6,726 nucleotides of DNA from Candidatus Bathyarchaeota archaeon (GCA_030593155.1 JAUVHT010000044.1:1-6726), one strand, 5' to 3'. Counted from the first letter of the stretch, positions 1 through 5,383 are shown. The notes: a model not told the origin generated them from the sequence alone. Numbers and translations are program-made.

Positions 1-595
1 AGAGGGAAGAGCAGCAGGGGACCTCCATGATGGCGACCGTGACGCTCCTCACGTCGTTATCCCTCAAGATGGCCGCCAGCTTCCGGCCATAGCCCCGCAC
101 ATCGTCAAACTTCGGACACCCGACCACCACAACCCTCCCAGAGAGCAGCGATCCATGAAAATCAGGGTGGGCCACGGGGACACAATCCGCCACAACCAGC
201 AAGTCCGCGTCATCGTAACGGGGGCCCCTCGGAGGCACAAGATTGAACTGGACAGGCCAGTGCATCAAGGCCGATCCATTCACATCACGCTGATCCCCGG
301 AAGCCTCCAGGCTCAGAGCCGCGGCCGACGGACACCCACGAGCCCCCCCTTCAACCTCTGCAAGGTATTCGTGGACCGCCTCCTCATCGAAAGGCGGGGC
401 CTCCCTCTCGACGATCCTCAACGCGCCCTGGGGACAGTGGCCCAGACATGCCCCCAGCCCGTCACAGTAGACATCACTAACCAATCTGGCCTTACCGTCG
501 ACGATCTTCAAAGCGCCCTCGGCGCAGCCAGGAATGCACAGCCCGCAGCCGTTGCACAGCTCCTCGTCTATCTCTATAATCGTCCTCTCTTCCAT
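1..595 (-). CDS. Dicluster 4Fe-4S ferredoxin-like protein, C-terminus cut by the window edge
   Basis: This iron-sulfur protein is read on the minus strand from ATG 595-593 and is still open at base 1, giving 198 visible residues with the C-terminus missing. The start is the first ATG after an in-frame TGA at 601-599, with a weak GAGG 7 nt upstream. Residues 10-60 form a bacterial-ferredoxin-type module. The first motif is complete (C14, C17, C20, C24). The second has only C44, C50 and C54, with Leu at the usual fourth position. Residues 85-198 form a second domain with further conserved-looking cysteines (C88-Pro, C138, C160-Pro-Lys and the pair C194-C195 after Glu-Val-Pro). From memory, this layout matches a family of about 250-280 residues, seen in anaerobic bacteria and archaea beside ArsR regulators or hybrid-cluster proteins. 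Its role is probably cytosolic electron transfer or redox sensing; no substrate is known to me. It follows the arsR gene on the same strand, 44 bp away, and is probably co-transcribed with it. Confidence 0.88.
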   Translation of the reverse strand, partial: MEERTIIEIDEELCNGCGLCIPGCAEGALKIVDGKARLVSDVYCDGLGACLGHCPQGALRIVEREAPPFDEEAVHEYLAEVEGGARGCPSAAALSLEASGDQRDVNGSALMHWPVQFNLVPPRGPRYDDADLLVVADCVPVAHPDFHGSLLSGRVVVVGCPKFDDVRGYGRKLAAILRDNDVRSVTVAIMEVPCCSSL

Positions 596-598
596 AAG

Positions 599-643
599 TC
601 ACGCCTCATGTGGTACAAAGACAAACTCATCACTGAGCTTCAT
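599..643 (-). other. 14-codon mini-ORF between arsR and the Fe-S gene
   Basis: The ATG at 643-641 overlaps the arsR stop codon as ATGA. The frame runs 14 codons (MKLSDEFVFVPHEA) to TGA at 601-599, three bases before the ATG of the iron-sulfur gene and in the same frame as it. Purine-rich AGAGGGA lies just upstream. It may be a translated coupling peptide, a remnant of an N-terminal extension cut by the TGA, or chance. Without homologues I cannot choose among these, so it is not called as a gene. Confidence 0.25.
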
Positions 644-990
644 CCATCCCTCTCCTGGCATCGCCCGCCCGTGGGACAGTAGTTCTCAGCATGCATTTCC
701 ACGATCTTGAAAAGAGAGCCCATGGTATCGTGGTTGACACGGTAGAAACGCTCCTTCCCCCTCCTCTCCACCTCCACGAACCTGCACCGGACTAGGGGGC
801 GTAGGTTGTGGGAGATCATACTCTGCTCTTGGCCTAAAGATTCCGCCAGCTGGGAAACGTTCATAGGTCTCTCCGTCAGAGCCTCAAGCACGGCCAGCCT
901 CGTCGGGTTGCCGAGGATGGAGAAGAACCGATAACAGGTCTCGCTTAACCCTTTCTTCAACTCTACCACAACATATGAACGTATTTTCAT
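640..990 (-). CDS. ArsR-family winged helix-turn-helix regulator
   Basis: This is a small DNA-binding repressor-type protein of 116 residues, a normal length for ArsR proteins. Residues 17-40 (FFSILGNPTRLAVLEAL) are the family's typical first helices. Residues 44-70 contain the helix-turn-helix, with recognition helix QSMISHNLRPL, and residues 71-86 form the beta wing (VEVERRGKERFYRVN). The classical ELCVCDL metal site of ArsR/SmtB is absent. Cysteines occur at 19, 69, 105 and 111; the last two form a C-terminal CPTGGRC that could serve redox or metal sensing (inference). The ATG at 990-988 sits about 24 bp downstream of a TATA-like box with no Shine-Dalgarno sequence, so the mRNA is probably leaderless. 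The start codon lies at the centre of a 14-bp palindrome, suggesting autoregulation. The likely target is its own operon with the downstream iron-sulfur gene. Confidence 0.9.
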   Translation of the reverse strand: MKIRSYVVVELKKGLSETCYRFFSILGNPTRLAVLEALTERPMNVSQLAESLGQEQSMISHNLRPLVRCRFVEVERRGKERFYRVNHDTMGSLFKIVEMHAENYCPTGGRCQERDG

Positions 991-1019
991 ATGAAAAATA
1001 TCTCATACGTATATAAGGG
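972..1019 (-). promoter_or_regulatory. arsR operator region: 16-bp CATAYG repeats and palindrome
   Basis: On the plus strand, CATATGAA begins at 972 and again at 988, and CATACGTA begins at 1004, which is an exact 16-bp period over three units. The perfect palindrome TTTTCATATGAAAA (984-997) is centred on the predicted arsR start and transcript start. A second palindrome, ATACGTAT (1005-1012), overlaps the TATA box. Archaeal ArsR repressors commonly bind over the TATA box or start site, so this is a probable operator, although binding is inferred. Confidence 0.5.
1010..1017 (-). promoter_or_regulatory. TATA box of the arsR gene
   Basis: The minus strand reads CTTATATA, a strong archaeal TATA-box match. 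Its centre lies about 24 bp upstream of the ATG at 990, which places the transcript start at or within a few bases of the start codon. The region immediately upstream (GGGAACC) is only a weak BRE. Confidence 0.6.
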
Positions 1020-1024
1020 TTCCC

Positions 1025-1030
1025 AAAAAA
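1025..1030 (-). terminator. T-tract terminator after the phosphoesterase gene
   Basis: A run of six T on the minus strand begins 12 bases after the stop codon of the phosphoesterase gene. Archaeal termination commonly uses such U-tracts without a hairpin. It lies just upstream of the arsR TATA box, so it would separate the two transcripts. Confidence 0.4.
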
Positions 1031-1041
1031 GCAGCCGATGA

Positions 1042-1413
1042 TCAGCCCCTCGTCTTGAATAACAGCCAATTCTCGGCCTTGTCCGTGAAGTGAACCAGGG
1101 TGTAGCGTCCTCTCATCTTCTTTCCGCGGAGCTCGAAGACAAGCTTGTCAGGCTTCCGGCTCTCCAGTACGAAGGTACCACGATCCCAGATCTCCACGGT
1201 ACCTGCGCCATACTCTCCCTCGGGGATGACGCCCTCGAAATCGATGTAGCCTAGGTCATGGTCCTCCACAGCGACTGCAAGTCTCCTTAAACCCGGCCTG
1301 GTAGGTGGTTCTTTCGGCACCGCCCAACTCTTGAGCACTCCGTCCATCTCGAGCCTGAAATCCCAGTGCAGGCGGCTGGCATCGTGCCTCTGCACAACGA
1401 ATCGACCCGTCAC
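1042..1413 (-). CDS. Stand-alone LigD-type DNA 3'-phosphoesterase
   Basis: This 123-residue protein consists only of the phosphoesterase (PE) domain found at the N-terminus of bacterial LigD. Such enzymes remove 3'-phosphates and trim 3'-ribonucleotides at DNA ends to leave ligatable 3'-OH ends. The signature HDASRLHWDFRLEMDG occupies residues 10-25, followed by LKSWAVPKEP at 27-36. H10, H16, D18, R20, E50, H52 and Y56 align at a constant offset of 32 with the metal- and phosphate-binding residues I recall from Pseudomonas LigD (H42, H48, D50, R52, E82, H84, Y88). The C-terminal strand pattern GRYTLVHF...NWLLFKTR is also typical. Small free-standing PE proteins are known in archaea such as Korarchaeum and Methanosarcina. 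The start is GTG 1413-1411, after a G-rich stretch; no ATG exists between it and the upstream in-frame TAG. No ligase, polymerase or Ku gene is nearby. It is divergent from the PLP enzyme gene. Confidence 0.92.
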   Translation of the reverse strand: MTGRFVVQRHDASRLHWDFRLEMDGVLKSWAVPKEPPTRPGLRRLAVAVEDHDLGYIDFEGVIPEGEYGAGTVEIWDRGTFVLESRKPDKLVFELRGKKMRGRYTLVHFTDKAENWLLFKTRG

Positions 1414-1486
1414 ACCACCCCCCCGGAACCTTGGACGCCTTATCTATAATAACAAGTAGCATATATCCAACCAGAAGGAGACCGAG
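1414..1486. promoter_or_regulatory. Divergent promoter region, phosphoesterase / PLP enzyme
   Basis: This 73-bp AT-rich spacer serves genes on both strands. For the plus-strand gene, CTATAATA at 1444-1451 would give a transcript start near 1470, and GAAGGAGA at 1474-1481 is a good ribosome-binding site, with GGAG ending 6 nt before ATG 1487. For the minus-strand gene there are two candidate boxes: ATATAT at 1466-1461 and TTATTATAGATA at 1452-1441. The second would give a nearly leaderless transcript at GTG 1413. The overlapping boxes suggest the two promoters compete. Confidence 0.45.
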
Positions 1487-2665
1487 ATGGACATAGACAA
1501 AAACATCGCTAAGGTCAGGGAGGAGTTCCCTGTCCTCAAGTACAAGACGTACATGAACAGCGCCGCCCACGGCCCCGCCTTGAAGCGGGTCTGGGACGTC
1601 ATCCAAGATTTTTGGTCATTCAGGATTAACGAGGACCCGGATCCCCTGGCTCCTGACGCCAAGGGAGAAGCCGCTAGGCTCATCAACGCCGATGAAGATG
1701 AGGTCACTTGGTGCGCCAGGGTGACCCAGGGGTTCAACATGGTGGCCAGCTTGCTAGATCTCAAGAAGGGGGAGAATGTAGTGGTCACCGACCTCGGTTA
1801 CCCTTCCAACGTCTTCGTCTGGCTACCTTTCCGTGAGAAGGGTGTGGAGATCCGTAGGATACAGAATATGGATGGGATAATAAGTCTCGATGACTTCGAG
1901 AAGGCAATCGATGACGACACCCGCGTTGTCTCCATGAGTCGCATCGAGTGGACGAGCGGCCTGAGGCATGACATTGAGGCCATCTCGGGAATTGCCCACG
2001 AACACGGGGCCTTGGTAGTCGACGACGCGTACCAAGCCGTCGGGCCCATCGATGTCGACGTCCACAAAGACGGCGTGGACTTCCTCTTGGTGGGGAGCGC
2101 GAAGTGGCTGTGCTGTCCCCCCATGAACGGTATCTTCTACATCCGGAAGGACCTCATCGACCGATTCGAGTCAACATACAGGTTCTACAACCAGGTGGAG
2201 GAGGCCTTCAGGGATCAGCCGCCGTGGTCTCACCCTTCATCGGATAACATCGCCTCTTATGACAAGCCCCTCCTGACGACGGCCGACAAGTTCTACAGGG
2301 GCTGCGTCGCGGAGAGCGCGGTCTGGGGGTTCCACGCGGCCCTAGAATACTTCAACATGCTGGGAGGTAAACAGAGGGAAGAAAGGGTCCTCAAGCTAAG
2401 CGGATATCTGATTGACGGCCTCAGAGAGTTGGGGGTGAAGGTGAATACCCCCCTGGAGCCAAAGGAAAGGGGCGGGCTCGTCACATATAACACCGGGAAC
2501 CACGAGCTGAACAAGGAGAGCCACAGGAAGTTCCAGGATGAGAACATCATCGTCGCCTTGAGGTACTCTGGAGGCATCGGCGGAATAAGGGTCTCGACCC
2601 ACTTCTTCAACACCGAGGAAGATATAGACAGGCTGCTTGAGGTCCAAAAAAGGCTTCTGAAATGA
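1487..2665 (+). CDS. Class V aminotransferase-fold PLP-dependent enzyme
   Basis: This 392-residue protein is a full-length fold-type I enzyme of the class V family, which includes cysteine desulfurases, isopenicillin-N-epimerase-like proteins and aminotransferases. MNSAAHGP (23-30) is the N-terminal substrate and PLP loop. VTQGFN (79-84) corresponds to the phosphate-binding turn. D180 and Q183 in VVDDAYQAVG contact the pyridine ring. K206 in GSAKWL is the predicted Schiff-base lysine. R368 in the C-terminal GGIRVSTHFFNTEEDI segment is the expected carboxylate-binding arginine. The mobile-loop catalytic cysteine of SufS/CsdA desulfurases is missing, since residues 355-371 contain no Cys, so classical desulfurase activity is unlikely. 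A Cys pair (C209-C210) directly follows the lysine loop. The substrate is unknown. The ATG has a good GGAG site 6 nt upstream. It has its own promoter and is separated from sucC by a T-rich tract and another TATA box, so it is probably monocistronic. Confidence 0.88.
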   Translation: MDIDKNIAKVREEFPVLKYKTYMNSAAHGPALKRVWDVIQDFWSFRINEDPDPLAPDAKGEAARLINADEDEVTWCARVTQGFNMVASLLDLKKGENVVVTDLGYPSNVFVWLPFREKGVEIRRIQNMDGIISLDDFEKAIDDDTRVVSMSRIEWTSGLRHDIEAISGIAHEHGALVVDDAYQAVGPIDVDVHKDGVDFLLVGSAKWLCCPPMNGIFYIRKDLIDRFESTYRFYNQVEEAFRDQPPWSHPSSDNIASYDKPLLTTADKFYRGCVAESAVWGFHAALEYFNMLGGKQREERVLKLSGYLIDGLRELGVKVNTPLEPKERGGLVTYNTGNHELNKESHRKFQDENIIVALRYSGGIGGIRVSTHFFNTEEDIDRLLEVQKRLLK

Positions 2666-2690
2666 TCTCCAACACCTTCTTATCTTCTCT

Positions 2691-2704
2691 ATTTTGGTAT
2701 TTTT
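2691..2704 (+). terminator. T-rich terminator after the PLP enzyme gene
   Basis: After the stop at 2663-2665, the plus strand becomes strongly pyrimidine-rich and then reads ATTTTGGTATTTTT, with no hairpin. This fits an archaeal U-tract terminator. Its last bases overlap the next gene's TATA box. Confidence 0.35.
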
Positions 2705-2708
2705 ATAA
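2701..2708 (+). promoter_or_regulatory. TATA box of the sucCD operon
   Basis: The sequence is TTTTATAA. The predicted transcript start is near 2731, leaving a 25-nt leader that contains the GGAGG site before the sucC start. No convincing BRE is visible upstream, as that stretch is T-rich. Confidence 0.5.
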
Positions 2709-2740
2709 GAGGGCATACGTTATCCACGAGTCGAAACACA

Positions 2741-2745
2741 GGAGG
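2741..2745 (+). promoter_or_regulatory. Ribosome-binding site fixing the sucC TTG start
   Basis: GGAGG lies 10 nt before TTG 2756-2758. An in-frame TGA at 2747-2749 rules out any earlier start, and the nearby GTG at 2752 is out of frame. The next residues, KLLEYQAKEIF, match the conserved SucC N-terminus. Confidence 0.65.
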
Positions 2746-2755
2746 CTGACGGTGG

Positions 2756-3895
2756 TTGAAACTCCTCGAATATCAGGCTAAGGAGATATTCAGAAGATAC
2801 GATATCCCGACCCCTAGGAGCGAAGTGGCGGAATCACCTAAGGGTGCCAGGGAGATCGCCGAGAGGCTCGGCCCTGTAGTCATAAAAGCCCAGCTCCCCG
2901 TGGGAGGCAGGGGTAAGGCGGGGGGCATCAAGTTCGCAGAAAGCCCTGAGGAAGCTGAAAAGATTGCTGGGGGGTTACTGGGCAGCAGGATCAAAGACAT
3001 CGAGATCCAGAAAGTCCTGGTCGAAGAGAAGCTCGACATCAAGGACGAGTTATATCTAGGCGTCACCGTCGACAGGAAGAACAGATGCTACGTGGTCTTG
3101 GCCTCCTCGGAGGGGGGTGTCGACATCGAGGAGGTTGCAGAAGAGACCCCTGAGAAGATCGTGAAGCAAATGATTGACCCCCTCCTAGGCATTAGAGACT
3201 ACCACTGTCGCTCCGTGGCCAAGCGGCTCGGCTACTCAGGCCGGGAGATGAATGATCTGGCTGGATTCATCAGAAAGCTCTACAGAGTGGCCTTCGAGAT
3301 GGATGCCGAGCTCACCGAGATAAATCCCCTAGCCCTGACTGAGGAGGGATTCATAGCGGCTGACGCCCGCTTGAACATTGACAATAACGCCCTCTTCAGG
3401 CATCCCAACATCGCAGAGATCCAGCGAGAGGGGGAACTCTCCGAGTTCTCGGCAAGAGAACAGGAGGCTAGAACCCTTGGCCTGACCTACGTGGAGCTTG
3501 ATGGCGACATCGGGGTCATCGGCAACGGCGCAGGGCTCACGATGGCGACCCTCGACTCGGTGACTCTCCTAGGAGGGAAGCCGGCCAACTTCCTCGACTT
3601 AGGCGGCGGGGCCTCCCCGGAGAGGATCGAGACTGCGGTCACTTTCGTCATAAAGGACCCAAGGGTGAAAACCGTCTTTGTAAACATATTAGGTGGCATA
3701 ACCAAGTGCGACGATACCGCCCTAGGCATCATTGAGACCCGTAGGCGACTGGGGTCGGAGAAACCCATAGTGGTGAGGATGATGGGGACCAACGAGGAGG
3801 AGGGGAAGAGGATGCTGAAGGAGGCGGGGATCGAAACATTGGACACGATGGAGGAGGCCGCTGAGAGAGCGGTTGCCCTCGCAGGAGGGAGCTGA
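2756..3895 (+). CDS. sucC: Succinyl-CoA synthetase (ADP-forming), beta subunit
   Basis: SucC is the nucleotide-binding subunit of succinyl-CoA synthetase, which interconverts succinyl-CoA plus NDP plus phosphate with succinate, CoA and NTP in the oxidative or reductive TCA pathway. The 379 residues are slightly fewer than E. coli SucC (388). Residues 1-215 form the ATP-grasp region: LEYQAKEIF at 4-12, the glycine-rich GGRGKAGGIKF at 50-60, EINPLAL at 188-194 and DARL at 203-206, the last two supplying the Mg-nucleotide ligands. Residues 240-375 form the CoA-ligase domain, with GNGAGLTMATLD (256-267), FLDLGGGA (279-286) and ILGGITKCDD (311-320). No key motif is missing. The start is TTG. The stop codon overlaps the proposed sucD start, so the subunits are probably translated in a coupled manner at equal levels. 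Related malate-CoA or other acyl-CoA ligases cannot be fully excluded by eye. Confidence 0.95.
   Translation: MKLLEYQAKEIFRRYDIPTPRSEVAESPKGAREIAERLGPVVIKAQLPVGGRGKAGGIKFAESPEEAEKIAGGLLGSRIKDIEIQKVLVEEKLDIKDELYLGVTVDRKNRCYVVLASSEGGVDIEEVAEETPEKIVKQMIDPLLGIRDYHCRSVAKRLGYSGREMNDLAGFIRKLYRVAFEMDAELTEINPLALTEEGFIAADARLNIDNNALFRHPNIAEIQREGELSEFSAREQEARTLGLTYVELDGDIGVIGNGAGLTMATLDSVTLLGGKPANFLDLGGGASPERIETAVTFVIKDPRVKTVFVNILGGITKCDDTALGIIETRRRLGSEKPIVVRMMGTNEEEGKRMLKEAGIETLDTMEEAAERAVALAGGS
3884..3894 (+). promoter_or_regulatory. RBS and proposed CTG start of sucD
   Basis: GGAGG at 3884-3888 precedes CTG 3892-3894, which overlaps the sucC stop as CTGA. The reading frame is open only from 3865, after TGA 3862-3864. 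It has no ATG, GTG or TTG before GTG 3931. The spacer to CTG is only 3 nt, which is short, and ACG 3898 would give 9 nt. The N-terminus implied by CTG aligns with E. coli SucD with one extra residue. Confidence 0.45.
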
Positions 3896-4767
3896 AGACG
3901 AGGCTCATCGACGAGGAGACCCGGGTCCTGGTGCAGGGGATCACAGGCTCACAAGGCCGCTTCCACACGGTGCTCATGCTAGATTTCGGGACGAAGATAG
4001 TGACCGGAGTCACTCCAGGTAGGGGCGGGGAGACTGTGGAAGGTGTTCCAGTCTTCGACACCGTCACCGAGGCCCAGCAGGAATGTCCGGCCGACGCCTC
4101 GATAATGTTCATCCCGGCCCGGGTCGCCCTTGACCCCGCTTTGGAGGCAATTGAGGCGGGGCTGGATCCAGTAGTCATCATAACGGAGAACATACCGGTG
4201 AGGGATACCATGGAGATCTTGTCCAGGGCGAGGCTAAGAGGAACGACCATTGTGGGCCCCAATACCCCGGGTCTCATCAAGCCAGGAGCCTCGAAGATGG
4301 GGATAATGCCCTCCCAAGTCTTCAGGAGGGGCTCCGTGGGTGTGGTCTCTAGGAGCGGTACCCTGTTCTACGAGATAGCCGCCCACATCACCCGAATCGG
4401 TCTCGGCCAGTCGATGTGCGTCGGCTTAGGAGGAGATCCCCTCGTGGGCCTAGATTATATCGATGTCCTCAGGTGGTTCGAGAATGATGAGGAGACCCAA
4501 GCCGTGGCTCTGATAGGTGAGATAGGAGGAGACGCCGAAGAGACTGCGTCGGTTTTCATCTCCCAGGGGGGGTTCACCAAACCCGTCGCTGCATACATCG
4601 CCGGAAGGGCGGCAGTCCCAGGGAAGAGGATGGGACATGCGGGGGCCATCATACAGGGGAGTGCGGGGACAGCCCAAGGCAAAATGGAGGCATTGCGGGA
4701 GGCCGGGGTGGCTATAGGTGAGCAGCCCGGCGATGTGGCAAAAGCCCTCAACGAGTTCTTGGGTTAG
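3892..4767 (+). CDS. sucD: Succinyl-CoA synthetase (ADP-forming), alpha subunit
   Basis: SucD is the CoA-binding, phospho-histidine subunit that partners SucC. Numbering from the proposed CTG start gives 291 residues, against about 289 in E. coli. Residues 5-35 (LIDEETRVLVQGITGSQGRFH...) begin the CoA-binding Rossmann domain. GVTPGRGG, GPNTPGLI (Thr where E. coli has Cys) and VSRSGTL follow. GEIGG (E210) and GKRMGHAGAI (H249, the phosphorylated histidine) complete the active site. A start at GTG 3931 would give 278 residues but remove the first beta strand of the Rossmann fold, so I prefer the upstream start, although its codon is non-standard. A base error or variant in this region is the alternative. 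The gene ends in TAG 4765-4767, overlapping the stop of the convergent Nudix gene, with no room for a separate terminator. Confidence 0.93.
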   Translation: MKTRLIDEETRVLVQGITGSQGRFHTVLMLDFGTKIVTGVTPGRGGETVEGVPVFDTVTEAQQECPADASIMFIPARVALDPALEAIEAGLDPVVIITENIPVRDTMEILSRARLRGTTIVGPNTPGLIKPGASKMGIMPSQVFRRGSVGVVSRSGTLFYEIAAHITRIGLGQSMCVGLGGDPLVGLDYIDVLRWFENDEETQAVALIGEIGGDAEETASVFISQGGFTKPVAAYIAGRAAVPGKRMGHAGAIIQGSAGTAQGKMEALREAGVAIGEQPGDVAKALNEFLG

Positions 4768-5306
4768 TTCTCCATGGCGAGTTTCAAGAGTTTCTCGATT
4801 ATCCGGTAGGTGAGGCCCCAGACCACCTCTTCGTTCACATGGAAGACGGAGACTTCAAAATTTTTAATCATGGTCCGCCCCCTCGATCTTTCAAGTTTAT
4901 TGAAGGGAATCCAGAGAAACGATGTAAGCTCCTCGTTGATCCTTATATTCGGCTCCATTTTCTGGAGAAAGATCAGGGGGAGGATGCTGTATTCGGGCCT
5001 CACAGTGGAGACAACAGTATTCATCTTCCCGAGGAATGTGTTGGCTTCGAGGTCGATGTTGGTCTCCTCCCTGACCTCCCTAACCACCGTGTGCATGATG
5101 TCCCGATCCTGGGGGGCTCGTTTACCTCCCGGGAAGGCGATATCGCCCGACCATGGGTCCCCAAGAACCTCGGCCCTCTTCACAAGGAGAAGCTCCAGTT
5201 CGCCATCTACTTTCCTGAACAGAATAGCGACAGCTGCGTTAGCGTTCTCTCCGCCACTGGTTTTGAGTTTCTTACGGATGTTATCGAGGGCGGATGTTGG
5301 GCTCAC
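4764..5306 (-). CDS. Nudix hydrolase, CoA-pyrophosphatase-like (NUDT7/NudL type)
   Basis: This 180-residue Nudix enzyme hydrolyses a nucleoside diphosphate linked to another moiety, using divalent metal. The Nudix box begins at G60-G61 and ends REVREETNI (76-84); E77, E80 and E81 are the expected metal ligands. The block LLLVKRAEVLGDPWSGDIAFPGG and the one-residue-longer spacing from GG through D67 to R76-E77 match the NUDT7/NUDT8/E. coli NudL subgroup. Those enzymes cleave CoA or acyl-CoA to 3',5'-ADP and phosphopantetheine. The C-terminal WGLTYRIIEKLL also fits. CoA as substrate is an inference, since ADP-ribose or sugar-nucleotide hydrolysis is possible. The start is GTG 5306-5304, with AGGGAG 8 nt upstream; the nearest ATG (5326) is out of frame. 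It appears somewhat more AT-rich than the flanking genes. It is convergent with sucD, and the stop codons overlap. Confidence 0.9.
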   Translation of the reverse strand: MSPTSALDNIRKKLKTSGGENANAAVAILFRKVDGELELLLVKRAEVLGDPWSGDIAFPGGKRAPQDRDIMHTVVREVREETNIDLEANTFLGKMNTVVSTVRPEYSILPLIFLQKMEPNIRINEELTSFLWIPFNKLERSRGRTMIKNFEVSVFHVNEEVVWGLTYRIIEKLLKLAMEN

Positions 5307-5326
5307 CGGGTCGTCTCCCTTTGCAT
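5303..5326 (-). other. 7-codon mini-ORF overlapping the Nudix start
   Basis: ATG 5326-5324 opens a frame of seven codons (MQRETTR) ending in TGA 5305-5303. That stop overlaps the Nudix GTG as GTGA, and the Nudix ribosome-binding site lies inside the mini-ORF. It could couple or damp translation, or be chance; the length carries little statistical weight. Confidence 0.15.
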
Positions 5327-5375
5327 TATTGTCAGGAACTGAGAATGATATGAACTATGCGCTTCATTGTGATAT

Positions 5376-5383
5376 CTTTTAAG
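5376..5383 (-). promoter_or_regulatory. Candidate TATA box of the Nudix gene
   Basis: The minus strand reads CTTAAAAG within a small imperfect inverted repeat (ATCTT/AAGAT, 5374-5385). The transcript would start near 5354, leaving a leader of nearly 50 nt. This is a plausible but not strong match. Confidence 0.35.

Noticed and set aside
155..682. Plus-strand open frame of 175 codons
   Set aside because: It is antisense to the iron-sulfur gene and the end of arsR. Its residues show no domain, whereas the minus strand has clear ferredoxin cysteines. The real gene runs off the left edge.
1011..1018. TATATAAG on the plus strand as a promoter
   Set aside because: No plus-strand gene follows within a plausible distance. 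The same bases serve as the minus-strand arsR TATA box.
884..1069. Minus-strand frame of 61 codons crossing the arsR promoter
   Set aside because: It spans the T-tract, TATA box and operator and overlaps arsR in another frame. No domain or ribosome-binding site supports it.
3729..4280. Minus-strand frame of 183 codons
   Set aside because: It lies antisense across the sucC-sucD junction and its translation is rich in Ser and Pro, typical of a shadow frame in GC-rich coding DNA.
4810..5382. Two long plus-strand frames (190 and 167 codons) opposite the Nudix gene
   Set aside because: The minus strand carries an intact Nudix box and flanking family motifs. The plus-strand translations are serine-rich or low in recognisable pattern, with no upstream ribosome-binding site.
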